Source of the DNA: CAVPLM01 sp963713545
Lineage (GTDB): Bacteria > Actinomycetota > Thermoleophilia > RBG-16-64-13
Assembly: GCA_963713545.1 (NCBI GenBank)
Contig: CAVQME010000013.1
Location: 24,479 to 88,478 of the forward strand
Length of the DNA: 64,000 bases
Direction: 5' to 3'
Made by a program: the position numbers and the translations under genes. The notes under the pieces are model-generated. The model searched no databases and was not told the DNA's origin. It was given only the letters and a program-made list of their open reading frames with translations. Positions 43,311-52,908 of this stretch are shown piece after piece; positions within the stretch are counted from its first letter, which is position 1; every line of letters starts with the position of its first letter.

Positions 43311-44537
43311 GTGGCTGAGGCGTCGTCCATATCGGAGGCGGCGGCCGTCGCGATCGCCGACATGCTGGACGAGTGCGCGGCGATCAAGCCCGGGCAGGAA
43401 GTCCTCATACTCGCCTACAGCGACGGACTGCGGGGCGGCGACAACCTGGTCGACGAGCAGGCGATCGCCTGGATCCAAGAGGGGGTCCAGGCGCGGGGAG
43501 CGATTCCCTCCGTGCTGTGGGCCGACGAACGCTCGTCGGCCCACGCCTGGAGGTTCCCGCCCGTCGTGAAAGCCGCCATGGCGGCCAGCGACGTGATGAT
43601 CAACAACACGCTGGACCTCTCGTTCGAGGAGCTCATCGAGTTCAAGCGCTTCACCTGGGACCAGAAGAGACTGATGGTGCGGAACTTCGCCACCACGGCC
43701 TCGCTGCTCGTTACCGCCTGGGCCCGGACCCCGCATCGGCTCGTCAGCGAGATCAGATACCAGGCGGCCCTCCTGATCGAGGCGGGCAAGCCCTTCCGGT
43801 TGACGGACGACAACGGCACCCATCTGGAGGGGACCGTGCTCCCTGCCTTCCACAAGGATCATCCGTGGTTCACGTCGTACGCCGTGAGGCGAGAGGACGT
43901 CGGTTACTATCGGCCCTGGCCGGAGTGGATGCATCCGCCCATCAACGTGAGCGGGACCTCAGGCGTCTTCGTCTTCGACCGGATGCTCAGCTGGTGGTCG
44001 CGTTACCTGGGCATATCGCCTTACTTCGACGACCCGATACGGCTCACCGTCGAAGACAACCGCATCGTCGCGATCGAAGGCGGGGAGGAGGCAGACGCGC
44101 TGCGCCGCTTTCTGATCTCTCTCGAAGAGCGGACGGGCAAGTCTGCCGACAACTTCGACGCCCTGCACTTCGGCGTCCACCCGAACGCCTCGGTGACCGA
44201 GGAGGAGTGCCCGAACGTGCTCCATCGGCGCATGATCGAACACGCGCACACCTCGAATATCCACGTGCACATCGGCGTGCCGGAACTGACCAAGGAGTAT
44301 CCGTACTGGGTGCACATCACGGGTGACATCAGGACGGCCACCTTCGAGGTCGGCGACGTCGCGATCCACGACCGCGGACGTCTGACCGTGCTCGACCATC
44401 CTGTGGTGCAGGCCGTCGCGGCCGAATACCCGGGACGGCCTGGAGTGAGCTCCGATGCCGATGCCATTCGGAGTGCGACAGGTTCACTACTGAGTCAGCC
44501 CTCATGCGTGAGTGGAGCGAGCCTTCCGTCAGGGTAG
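43311..44537 (+). CDS. M29-like aminopeptidase or leucyl-aminopeptidase-type metalloenzyme
   Basis: The GTG at 43311 gives about 408 residues; a TTG at 43287 is possible. IADMLDECAAIKPGQEVLILAYSDG is the M29 N-terminal pattern, as is the DDNGTHLEGTVLP region. The C-terminal half has EEGEEADALRRFL-like and FGVHPNASVTEEE parts, and metal-ligand candidates such as HFGVHP and HVHIGVP. The family includes Thermus-type aminopeptidases and ring-opening dioxygenases such as NicX, so substrate and even reaction are uncertain. It is downstream of the MBL hydrolase in the IclR-led group. Confidence 0.65.
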   Translation: MAEASSISEAAAVAIADMLDECAAIKPGQEVLILAYSDGLRGGDNLVDEQAIAWIQEGVQARGAIPSVLWADERSSAHAWRFPPVVKAAMAASDVMINNTLDLSFEELIEFKRFTWDQKRLMVRNFATTASLLVTAWARTPHRLVSEIRYQAALLIEAGKPFRLTDDNGTHLEGTVLPAFHKDHPWFTSYAVRREDVGYYRPWPEWMHPPINVSGTSGVFVFDRMLSWWSRYLGISPYFDDPIRLTVEDNRIVAIEGGEEADALRRFLISLEERTGKSADNFDALHFGVHPNASVTEEECPNVLHRRMIEHAHTSNIHVHIGVPELTKEYPYWVHITGDIRTATFEVGDVAIHDRGRLTVLDHPVVQAVAAEYPGRPGVSSDADAIRSATGSLLSQPSCVSGASLPSG

Positions 44538-44557
44538 GTAGAGACCGCGTGGATCGG

Positions 44558-46405
44558 ATGAGCGACCAGGAGAAGACGGGCAGTGGGGACAAGAAACGGC
44601 CGGGCCGCGCCGCGCCGGGGGGCGCCGCCCCGGGGGGCACGGGACCGGGCGGCGGCCGGCTAGGTCGCGGTACCAAAGAGCACCGCGCCGCGGCTCGCGG
44701 TGTCGCTCGCTACGTCCCTATCCTCTCGTGGCTCCCGAGCTACGACCGCACGTGGCTGGGCGCGGATACCATAGCCGGGTTGACGCTCTGGGGCCTGCTG
44801 GCGCCCGAGGCCATGGCGTACGCGGGCATCGCCGGCCTGCCGCCGCAGGCAGGGCTGTACACCCTGCTGGCCTCTCTCTTCGTCTACGCGCTGTTCGGCA
44901 CCTCGCGCCATCTGTCGGTCGGGCCCACCTCCGCCACCGCTGCCCTCATCGCCTCCACCGTAGCCGCACTGGGGGTCTCTACGCTCGATATGGAGCTCTA
45001 CCAGTCGTACGCCATCATGCTGGTTCTGCTGGTGGGGGCGGGCTTCGCTGTCGCCGGCCTCGCCCGTCTGGGCTTTATCACCCAGTTCCTCAGCAAGCCT
45101 GTGATGGACGGCTTCGTCACGGGTCTTGCCTTCTTCGTGGCCATCGGGCAATTGAACAAGATGTTCGGGGTCGAGAAGGGCACGGGCAACAGCTTCGAGA
45201 AGCTGTTCCACGTGCTTGGGAGCTTGCCGGAGGCCAACTGGACCACGTTCCTCGTGGGGGCATCCGCCCTGGCGTTGCTCTTCCTCCTACCTCGATTGAG
45301 CCGGCGCATCCCGGCCGGACTCGTGGTTCTCTTCCTGTACATCTTGGTGAGCTATCTGCTCGATCTGAACGGGCGATATGGCGTGGAGGTGGTGGGCGAA
45401 CTACCCCAGGGCTTCCCCTCTTTCACACTGCCCGATGTGCCCGCGTCGGCGGTGCTGGATCTGGTGCTCCCAGCCTTTGGGATCGTTCTTGTGGCGTATA
45501 GCGAAGCTATCGCGGTAGCCCGGGAGTTTGCCGAGAAGCACGGCTATGAGGTCGACGCCAACCAGGAGTTGCGTGCCCACGGGCTCACCAACCTGGTCAG
45601 CGGCTTCCTGGGTGGCATGATCGCGGCCGGAGGCATGTCGGGCTCGGCCGTCAAGGAGGGGGCCGGTGCCCGCACCCAGGTCTCCAACCTGGTGGCCTGG
45701 GTAGCCGTCATCGTCACCGTGCTCGTCCTCACTCCCCTCTTCAAGACCCTGCCGGAGGCTGTGCTGGCCGCCCTTATCATCCACGCTCTTTGGCACATCA
45801 TCGTGGCCCGTAAACTCAAGCAGATACGACTCGAATCACGCATCGAGTTCCTGCTTGGCGCCCTCACCTTCTTCGGGGTGCTTCTGACCGACGTGCTCGA
45901 GGGCATGATGATGGGCCTGCTGGCCTCTCTGGTTTGGTTCATCTACCGGTCGACCCGGCCGCATCTGTCCTCTCTGGGCCGCGTCCCCGGCCAGACCGAC
46001 GTCTTTTCCGACCTCTCCAGGCATCCGGACAACGTACCGGTCCCCGGTTTGCTGATCCTCCGCCTCAACGGCCCCCTGTTCTATGCCAACGCTCAAAGCA
46101 TGCGCGAGCGCATGAAGACTCTGCTGGAAGAGACCGACCCTCCACCGCGCGCCGTGTTGTTCGACGCTGCGGCTCAGGACGAGCTGGACGTGACCAGCGC
46201 AGATGTCCTGAAGAAACTGTTCGCAGAGGTGCGGCAGCAGGGCATCGATATCTACCTGGCCGATGTCCACACGCCGGTGCTCGAGTTCGGCCGTCGAACT
46301 GGCTTCATGGACCTAATCGCCGACGACCACGTATTTCCCACTCTGCCTTTGGCCGTCGCAGCCTACGAGGAAGCTACGCGCCGACCGGGCGAGGCGCCCT
46401 TCTAG
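44558..46405 (+). CDS. SulP-family anion permease with STAS domain
   Basis: From the ATG at 44558 the protein is 615 residues. A Gly/Pro/Ala-rich tail is followed by the SulP core (LSWLPSYDRTWLGADTIAGLTLWGLLAPEAMAYAGIAGLPPQAGLY, about 11 helices) and a cytoplasmic STAS domain (VPGLLILRLNGPLFYANAQSMRERM ... DLIADDHVFPTL). Such permeases move sulfate, bicarbonate or carboxylates. It begins shortly after the M29-like gene; cysteine synthase a few genes on makes sulfate possible, but no direct link is visible. Confidence 0.9.
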   Translation: MSDQEKTGSGDKKRPGRAAPGGAAPGGTGPGGGRLGRGTKEHRAAARGVARYVPILSWLPSYDRTWLGADTIAGLTLWGLLAPEAMAYAGIAGLPPQAGLYTLLASLFVYALFGTSRHLSVGPTSATAALIASTVAALGVSTLDMELYQSYAIMLVLLVGAGFAVAGLARLGFITQFLSKPVMDGFVTGLAFFVAIGQLNKMFGVEKGTGNSFEKLFHVLGSLPEANWTTFLVGASALALLFLLPRLSRRIPAGLVVLFLYILVSYLLDLNGRYGVEVVGELPQGFPSFTLPDVPASAVLDLVLPAFGIVLVAYSEAIAVAREFAEKHGYEVDANQELRAHGLTNLVSGFLGGMIAAGGMSGSAVKEGAGARTQVSNLVAWVAVIVTVLVLTPLFKTLPEAVLAALIIHALWHIIVARKLKQIRLESRIEFLLGALTFFGVLLTDVLEGMMMGLLASLVWFIYRSTRPHLSSLGRVPGQTDVFSDLSRHPDNVPVPGLLILRLNGPLFYANAQSMRERMKTLLEETDPPPRAVLFDAAAQDELDVTSADVLKKLFAEVRQQGIDIYLADVHTPVLEFGRRTGFMDLIADDHVFPTLPLAVAAYEEATRRPGEAPF

Positions 46406-46469
46406 ATCAAAGCCGCGCGATCGAGCATCTCGCTCCGGCTTGGATGCGCGCAGGGACAACCGCCTGTTC

Positions 46470-46475
46470 TATAAT
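46470..46475 (+). promoter_or_regulatory. Consensus -10 box upstream of the C11 peptidase gene
   Basis: A perfect TATAAT lies 140 bases before the ATG at 46616. The -35 region is poor (CGCGCA at 17 bases). Nearby TGGATGCGCG occurs twice (46441 and 46492). Confidence 0.4.
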
Positions 46476-46615
46476 CGAGCCAGCCGTGTGTGGATGCGCG
46501 GGACGACGAGCAACGGCTGGACCTCCGCGAGTTGGTCGGGCCGGGTCGAGACGGGGGGGCAAAGCGCCGCGACCGCCTATTTCGCCGCCAGGATCGATTC
46601 CGGGGAGACGCACCG

Positions 46616-49127
46616 ATGGACGAGAGCAGCAGACCCACCGGCAGAAAGAAGCGGGTCGGTTCGGGGGGCACTGAGGTACACAAGCGTGGGGACGGCCTTG
46701 GCGGTCAGACCGGCGGGCCGGTAGGAGACGCCGGCGGCTACTCGGACAGGGCTGAAGGCCGCCCGCCGATCGGTCAGGTTGACGACTCGGAGCGGGGAGT
46801 CGTCGACTCCTTGCTTGGCGGTGGAGGTACGTCTTCAGGCGGTGGGGGTATTCCCTCCGGTGGCGTTCCCGCCTCCGGAGGCGGGCGCCGCCCGCTCCCT
46901 CGGCTGTTCCCCTAAGCTCGTTCTCGTGGGTGTCGTGATCGTCGCGATCATCGCAGTGGTCGTGTACGTCTTGGCCGGGTCGTCGGGCGATCAGACCGGC
47001 GATCAGCTCGGATCCGGCGCCACGGCCACCTCCGGTCTTGCCTCCGGAACCTCCCTGGGGGCCGACACCACCCTCGATGCCGGGGTGTCTCCCGTAGTCA
47101 CCGCGGTCTCTCAGGCCGCCCGCCCCAAACGTACGGTCCTCAAGGGCAACGGCGCCGACACGGTGACGGTGATGATGTACATCTGCGCGACCGACCTCGA
47201 GTCGCAGGGCGGCATGGCTACCGCCGATCTGAACGAGATGCTCTACGCCGAGGACTCCGAGAAGGTGAACGTCATCGTGGAGACCGGGGGCACGTCTAGG
47301 TGGCGGAACAGCGTCATCAGCAGCACGACCAACCAGCGTTACCGGGTGACCGCCGAGGGTCTCGAGCTGCTCGAGCGAGACCTTGGGAAACGATCTATGG
47401 TCGACCCCGCCACCCTCGCCGATTTCATCCAGTACTCCAAAGCGAATTACCCGGCCGACCGCTATATGCTCGTCTTATGGGACCACGGTGGGGGCTCCCT
47501 GACCGGGTACGGCTACGACCAGAACTTTGCCAAGGACAGCATGACGCTCGATGAGATCGGAACCGCCCTCAAGAACGGCAACTGCGTCTTCGACATCATC
47601 GGCTTCGACGCCTGCCTCATGGCCACGCTAGAGACGGCCATAGTGCTGGAGCCCTACGCCGACTACATGATCGCGTCCGAGGAGACCGAGCCGGGCATCG
47701 GCTGGCATTACACGGGCTGGCTGTCGGCTCTTTGCGCCAACACTTCCATAACGACGACGGAGCTCGGCAAGAGGGTGATCGACGACTACGTGGCTCAGGT
47801 GAAAGCCCAGGTGCCGCAGAGCCAAGCCACCCTGTCGCTCATCGACCTGGCCGAGCTCAAAGGCACGGTACCTTCGGCGTTCGCGTCGTTTGCGAAGTCC
47901 ACGAGCGGGCTCATCGACGCCGACCAGTATCAGACCGTTTCCGATGCTCGGGCCGACGCCAAGGAGTTCGCGACCTCCTCCCAGATCAACCAGATAGACC
48001 TCATCGACTTCGCCACGAGGCTGGGCACCGCCGAGGCGCAAGCCTTCGCGGACGTCCTGCGCGGATGCATCAAGTACAACCGCACTACGGCTAACATAGC
48101 GAACGCCAACGGTGTCTCCATCTTTTTCCCCTACGACCGGCTCTCGCAGCTGAATCCGATGCTTGAGACCTACGACCAGATCGGCATCGCGAGCGAATAC
48201 AGCGAGTGCATACGGAGCTACGCCAGCGTGGCGGCCGGCGGACAGATCACGTCCAGCGGCAGCGGGAACTTCCTCGACGTCCTCCTCGGCGGCCTTTCCG
48301 GCGGTACGCAGACGACGGCTCCCTCGGGGTCTTCCGGGGCGGGGGGCCTGGGGGCCGGGGCCTTGGGGGCCTTGCTGGGCCAGTTCCTCTCGAGCGGCGA
48401 TCTCGGCAGCATCACGGGTCTGACCGGCCGTGAGACCGGTTGGCTCGACGTCGGTCGCATGCAGTCCTCCCTGGACTACTACTCGGCGAACCGCTTCGAC
48501 GCCTCCGCGCTCGTAATTACGGAGAAGGGCGGACAGCGGGTCATCGCGCTTCCGGAGGAGCAGTGGGATCTCGTCCAACAGATGGAGTTGAACGTCTTCC
48601 AGGACGACGGCGAGGGCTTCATCGATCTCGGTCTCGACAACGTGTACGAGTACAACGACGACGGCGACCTGGTGATGGAATACGACGGGACTTGGCTGGC
48701 GCTGAACGGCCGGATCGTTAGCTACTACATGGTGACCGACGACCGCTCGGGGGATACCTACTGCATAACGGGGCGGGTACCCGCTCTACTGAACGACCAG
48801 CTTGTCGACATCATCATCGTATTCGACAACGAGAACCCCTACGGTGTGGTGCTGGGGGCGCAACCCAAATACGATGCCGCCACTCAGACCGAGACGGTGG
48901 CCAGAGGTCTCATAGACATCGTAGTCGGCGATAAGATCGACTATCTCTGCGACTACTACACGTATGCCGGCGAGTACAACGACACCTATTTCCTGGGCGA
49001 CCAGTACACGGCTACAGGTGAGTGGCAGATCGAGAACCTGTCCGTCGGAGGCAACCCGTACCAGATGACCTACCGCTTCACCGACATCTACAACAACAAG
49101 TACTGGACCCCGTCGATCAGCGACTGA
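46616..49127 (+). CDS. Clostripain-like (C11) cysteine peptidase, needs +1 frameshift
   Basis: GGGGAG eight bases before the ATG at 46616 starts a frame (MDESSRPTGRKKRVGSGGTEVHKRGDGLG, then Gly/Ser-rich) that stops at TAA 46913-46915. The second frame carries on with a membrane helix (KLVLVGVVIVAIIAVVVYVLAG) and the C11 domain, whose His is in LWDHGGG (codon 47484) and Cys in FDACLMA (codon 47613). The join is TTC CCC TAA; skipping one base at CCCC (46909-46912) reads RLFPKLVLVG, a seamless fusion. The full protein would have a cytoplasmic tail, one anchor helix and an outer peptidase of about 700 residues. N-terminal RPTGRKK and HKRGDGLG motifs match relatives. Confidence 0.85.
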
Positions 49128-49157
49128 TCGGGGCGGGCACGGTCGCCGCGACCAGGA

Positions 49158-50066
49158 TCACGGTGGACACTTCGCGCAGATGGACCTGAAGTGCATCGTG
49201 CTTAGGTAGCGGTCTCCCCGGTCGGGGAGGATCACCACGATGGTCCCGTGGTCGATCATCTTGGCGAGGCGCAGCGCCACGGCGACGGCCGCGCCCGCCG
49301 ACGTGCCCACGAACAGACCTTCCCTCGTGGCGAGGAGCCTGGTCGCCTCGATGGCTTCGCCGTCCTCGACCATCTCCTTCACGTCCAGCTTCTCCGGATG
49401 GTAGATGCCGGGCACCATGGATTCGGTCATGTTCTTCAGTCCTTGGATGGTATGACCCATCACCGGCTCTACCCCGACTATCTTGACGGAGGGCTTCACC
49501 GACTTCAGGTATCTTCCGGCACCCATCAGGGTGCCGGTTGTGCCCATGCCGGCCACGAAGTAGTCAACTTCGCCTTCGGTCTGGCGGTAGATCTCGGGCC
49601 CGGTCGTCTCAACGTGGGCAAGAACGTTGGCCTCGTTGTTGTACTGGTTGGGCATGTAGTACTTGCCCGGGAACTCCTGCATGAGAGAAAACGCCTGGCG
49701 GATGGCGCCGTCGATGTTGTCCTTGGCCGGCGTGAGGAGCACATTCGCCCCGAGGCCCTCCAGTATGAGGCGCCGCTCCGTGCTCACGCACTCGGGCATG
49801 CACAGCTGCACTTCGTATCCCTTGGCCGCCCCGATCATGGCTATTGCGATGCCGGTATTGCCTGAAGTCGGCTCCAGGATGACCTTGTCCTTGGTGAGCT
49901 CTCCGCACTCTTCGGCCTTCGTGATCATATAGAGTGCAGGGCGGTCCTTGACCGACCCCCCCGGGTTGCAGCCCTCGAGCTTGCAGAGGATCTTCGTGTT
50001 GGGGCTCGGATCGAGATTGACAAGCTCCACAAGGGGCGTGTTGCCTATCGCCTGCAGCAGATTCAT
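49158..50066 (-). CDS. Cysteine synthase / O-acetylserine or O-phosphoserine sulfhydrylase
   Basis: The 302-residue fold type II PLP enzyme has NLLQAIGNTPLVEL, the PLP lysine in GGSVKDRPA, EPTSGNTGIAIA for phosphate binding and VAGMGTTGTLMGAGRYLK. It makes cysteine from an activated serine and sulfide. The C-terminal part is normal in length and ends with FRSICAKCPP. The ATG at 50066 is preferred over upstream starts on family grounds; there is no strong ribosome site. It diverges from the CNBD-repeat gene. Confidence 0.9.
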   Translation of the reverse strand: MNLLQAIGNTPLVELVNLDPSPNTKILCKLEGCNPGGSVKDRPALYMITKAEECGELTKDKVILEPTSGNTGIAIAMIGAAKGYEVQLCMPECVSTERRLILEGLGANVLLTPAKDNIDGAIRQAFSLMQEFPGKYYMPNQYNNEANVLAHVETTGPEIYRQTEGEVDYFVAGMGTTGTLMGAGRYLKSVKPSVKIVGVEPVMGHTIQGLKNMTESMVPGIYHPEKLDVKEMVEDGEAIEATRLLATREGLFVGTSAGAAVAVALRLAKMIDHGTIVVILPDRGDRYLSTMHFRSICAKCPP

Positions 50067-50373
50067 AGAAGACCCTGTCTTTCGCGTTGAGCGGGTGCCT
50101 CCAGATAGCGATGGTATCAGCACCTGAATCCCCAAGGAAGCGTCCTCCAGGCCGGCTGCGCTCGCGACGCCCTGTTGTTTCGTCTAGCAACCCCCGGTTT
50201 TGGGAATAAAGTCAATTGATCGACAGCGGGAATCTGCGAGTTGTCGAGACATGATCGGCCGGAGCTCTGGAGCCTGAGCTTGACAACCACCACTGCCGAG
50301 GCTAGTCATAGGTCAGCGTGTCACTCTGAGTGTCGAAGCCTTGAGGCCCGGGCGCAGGGGGAAAGGAGTCGAG
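50067..50373. other. Divergent intergenic region
   Basis: No gene is supported here. It holds the promoter at 50280-50308 for the CNBD-repeat gene, and a moderately AT-rich patch near 50197-50220. Confidence 0.6.
50280..50308 (+). promoter_or_regulatory. Promoter of the CNBD-repeat / Nfn operon
   Basis: A consensus -35 TTGACA (50280-50285) is followed after 17 bases by -10 TAGTCA (50303-50308), about 65 bases before the GTG at 50374. Confidence 0.6.
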
Positions 50374-52908
50374 GTGCTAAGCGGGATTGACGAGCTTCGC
50401 CAGTTCAAGATCTTCGCGGAACTCGACCAGTCAGACTTCGAGGCGATCGGCAGGATCGCTCGAGTCCGGGAGTACGACACCGCCGAGAAACTGACCACGG
50501 AGGGGGCGGAGGCCGATAGACTCTACCTCTTTCTGAAAGGCAAAGCGGCGGTCAAGGTGCGCTCTCCCGAGGGTCGCCAGGTTCTCATCGACGAGCTCGG
50601 TCCGGGGGAGATGCTCGGCTGGGGAGCGGTGATGGAGCCGCACGTGTACACCGCCTCCGCCTGGACGACCAAGCCCTCTGAGGTGATCGTCGTCGATGGC
50701 AAACGTCTCCGGGAATTGTGCGAGGCAAACAAGCGTGTCGGCTACCAGGTGGCCAAAGGCGTCGGCGAGGTGATCTCGCGGCGATTCGGACAGGCCGTCG
50801 GAGGACGTGGGGGCCAGGCCATCGGAGCCTACGGCATCGACGAGCTCCACCAGTTCAAGATCTTCGCAGAGCTCAGCCTGGCGGATCTGGAGCCTATCGC
50901 GCGGATCGCCAAGGTCGAGGAATTCGATAGCGGGGAGGAGCTGACCACAGAGGGAGCGGCAGCCGATCAGCTCTACCTCTTCCTCAAGGGCAAGGCGGAT
51001 GTCAAAGTCCGGGCTCCCAACGGCCGCCAGGTGCCTATCGACGAGCTCGGTCCGGGGGAGATGCTGGGCTGGGGAGCGGTGATGGAACCCCACGTCTACA
51101 CGGCCTCCGCCTGGACGACGGAGCCCTCGACGTTGATCGTCGTCGACGGGAGGGACCTGCGAGAGCTGTGCGAAGCAAACAAGCAGATCGGCTACCAGGT
51201 GGCCAAGGGCGTCGGCGAGGTCATGTCCAGACGGTTCGGGCAGGCCGTGGGCGGACCCACGGGGCAGGCGATCGCCGAGCAGGGCATCGCAGAGCTTCAC
51301 CAGTTCAAGATCTTTGCCGAGCTAGACCTGGCAGATCTGGAGTCGGTCGCACGAATCTCTCACATCCAGGAGTTTGAAACCGCCGAGGAACTGACCACAG
51401 AGGGAGCGGCGGCCGACCAGCTCTATCTCTTCCTCAAGGGCAAGGCTGCGGTCAAGGTCCGGGGTCCCGACGGCCACCAGGTGCTCATCGATGAGCTCGG
51501 CCCGGGGGAGATGCTGGGCTGGGGCGCGGTGATGGAGCCGCACGTCTACACCGCCTCCGCCTGGACGACCGAGCCCTCGACGTTGATCGTCGTCGACGGG
51601 AACGACCTGCGAGAGCTGTGCGAAGCAAACAAGCAGATCGGCTACCAGGTGGCCAAGGGCGTCGGCGAGGTGATCTCGCGGCGGTTCGGGCAGGCCGTCG
51701 GAGGGCGCGGGGGCCGGGCGATCGGAGTCTACGGGATCGACGAGCTCCACCAGTTCAAGCTCTTCGCCGAGCTCGAATTGGCGGATCTTGAGTCGGTCGC
51801 ACGGATCTCCCACGTCCAGGAGTTCGAAAGCGGCGAGGAACTGACCACAGAGGGAGCGGCAGCCGACCAGCTCTATCTCTTCCTCAGGGGCAAGGCGGCG
51901 GTCAAGGTCCGCGGTCCCGACGGCCGCCAGGTGCTTATCGACGAGCTCGGTCCGGGGGAGATGCTGGGCTGGGGAGCGGTGATGGAGCCCCACGTCTACA
52001 CCGCCTCCGCCTGGACGACGGAGCATTCGGAGTTGATCGTCGTCGACGGGAAGGACCTGCGAGAGCTGTGCGAAGCAAACAAGCAGATCGGCTACCAGGT
52101 GGTCAAGGGCATCGGCGAGGTGATGTCGAGGCGGTTCGGGCAGGCCATCGCGGAGCATGGGATCGACGAGCTTCACCAGTTCAAGATCTTTGCCGAGCTC
52201 GACGTGGCGGATCTGGATGCGGTCTCACGGATCTCCCACGTCCAGGAGTTCGAAAGCGGCGAGCAGCTGTCCACTGAGGGAGCGGCAGCCGACCAGCTCT
52301 ATCTCTTCCTCAAGGGTAAGGCGGCGGTCAAGGTCCGCTCTCCCGACGGCCGCCAGGTGCTTATCGACGAGCTCGGCCCGGGGGAGACGCTCGGCTGGGG
52401 GGCAGTCACGGCACCCCACGTGTACACCGCGTCCGCTTGGACGACCGAGCCCTGCGAAGTCATCGTGGTCGACGGGAACGACCTGCGAGAGCTCTGCGAA
52501 ACAAACAAGCACATCGGCTACCAGGTGGGCAAGGGCATCGGCGAGGTGATCTCCCGGCGGTTCGGGCAGGCCATCGTACGTGGGGGTCTACGCGAGAAGG
52601 ATCTCCGAGCGTTCGGTGGCAAAGAGCGGGTGGTTTGGGACAACGGCGAGCTGCAACTCACCACCGTCGCGGTGCTGATCGGGATGGGCAGCGACAGCCC
52701 CGACGTGATCCCGCTCGAAGCTGTCCATGACGTGGAGGTTCAGAGCGGGTGCGTCGTATTCCACGTACACGGGGGCGACGTCTGTTCGCCCCCGCTCGAC
52801 GACCCTGAGCGGCTGGCCGCCCTCGTGCGCGATGAGATGCAGCGCACTCGCTACGCTCACAGACGTAAGGACTACTACCCACGATCAGACTATGCACACG
52901 ATCATTGA
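50374..52908 (+). CDS. Protein of five tandem cyclic-nucleotide-binding-type domains
   Basis: AAAGGAG five bases before GTG 50374 sets an 844-residue protein. Five CNBD units start at 50383, 50833, 51283, 51733 and 52159; periods are 150, 150, 150 and 142 residues. Each reads IDELxQFKIFAEL-DL, LTTEGAAADQLYLFLKGKAAVKVR, GPGEMLGWGAVMEPHVYTASAWTT, ELCEANKQIGYQVAKG. In the phosphate cassette GE is GW and the usual Arg is absent, so cAMP binding is doubtful. No helix-turn-helix or membrane helix exists. The last 110 residues are a separate beta-rich domain (VVWDNGELQLTTVAVLIGMG). It overlaps the NfnA-like gene by 17 bp, so it may sense something for electron bifurcation. Confidence 0.88.
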   Translation: MLSGIDELRQFKIFAELDQSDFEAIGRIARVREYDTAEKLTTEGAEADRLYLFLKGKAAVKVRSPEGRQVLIDELGPGEMLGWGAVMEPHVYTASAWTTKPSEVIVVDGKRLRELCEANKRVGYQVAKGVGEVISRRFGQAVGGRGGQAIGAYGIDELHQFKIFAELSLADLEPIARIAKVEEFDSGEELTTEGAAADQLYLFLKGKADVKVRAPNGRQVPIDELGPGEMLGWGAVMEPHVYTASAWTTEPSTLIVVDGRDLRELCEANKQIGYQVAKGVGEVMSRRFGQAVGGPTGQAIAEQGIAELHQFKIFAELDLADLESVARISHIQEFETAEELTTEGAAADQLYLFLKGKAAVKVRGPDGHQVLIDELGPGEMLGWGAVMEPHVYTASAWTTEPSTLIVVDGNDLRELCEANKQIGYQVAKGVGEVISRRFGQAVGGRGGRAIGVYGIDELHQFKLFAELELADLESVARISHVQEFESGEELTTEGAAADQLYLFLRGKAAVKVRGPDGRQVLIDELGPGEMLGWGAVMEPHVYTASAWTTEHSELIVVDGKDLRELCEANKQIGYQVVKGIGEVMSRRFGQAIAEHGIDELHQFKIFAELDVADLDAVSRISHVQEFESGEQLSTEGAAADQLYLFLKGKAAVKVRSPDGRQVLIDELGPGETLGWGAVTAPHVYTASAWTTEPCEVIVVDGNDLRELCETNKHIGYQVGKGIGEVISRRFGQAIVRGGLREKDLRAFGGKERVVWDNGELQLTTVAVLIGMGSDSPDVIPLEAVHDVEVQSGCVVFHVHGGDVCSPPLDDPERLAALVRDEMQRTRYAHRRKDYYPRSDYAHDH
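50383..52572 (+). repeat. Five-copy 450-bp coding tandem repeat
   Basis: Copies begin at 50383, 50833, 51283, 51733 and 52159. The first three steps between starts are exactly 450 bp; the step from copy 4 to copy 5 is 426 bp. The units are very alike at DNA level (for example GAGCTCGGTCCGGGGGAGAT recurs in most copies), implying recent duplication or gene conversion. Confidence 0.9.

Noticed and set aside
46490..46615. Earlier ATG for the C11 peptidase N-terminal frame
   Set aside because: The ATG at 46616 has GGGGAG and the conserved MDESSRPTGRKK start; the upstream part looks random.
50383..52572. Regular repeats that might suggest a CRISPR or satellite array
   Set aside because: The 450-bp units are in-frame coding copies of one domain, with no spacers.
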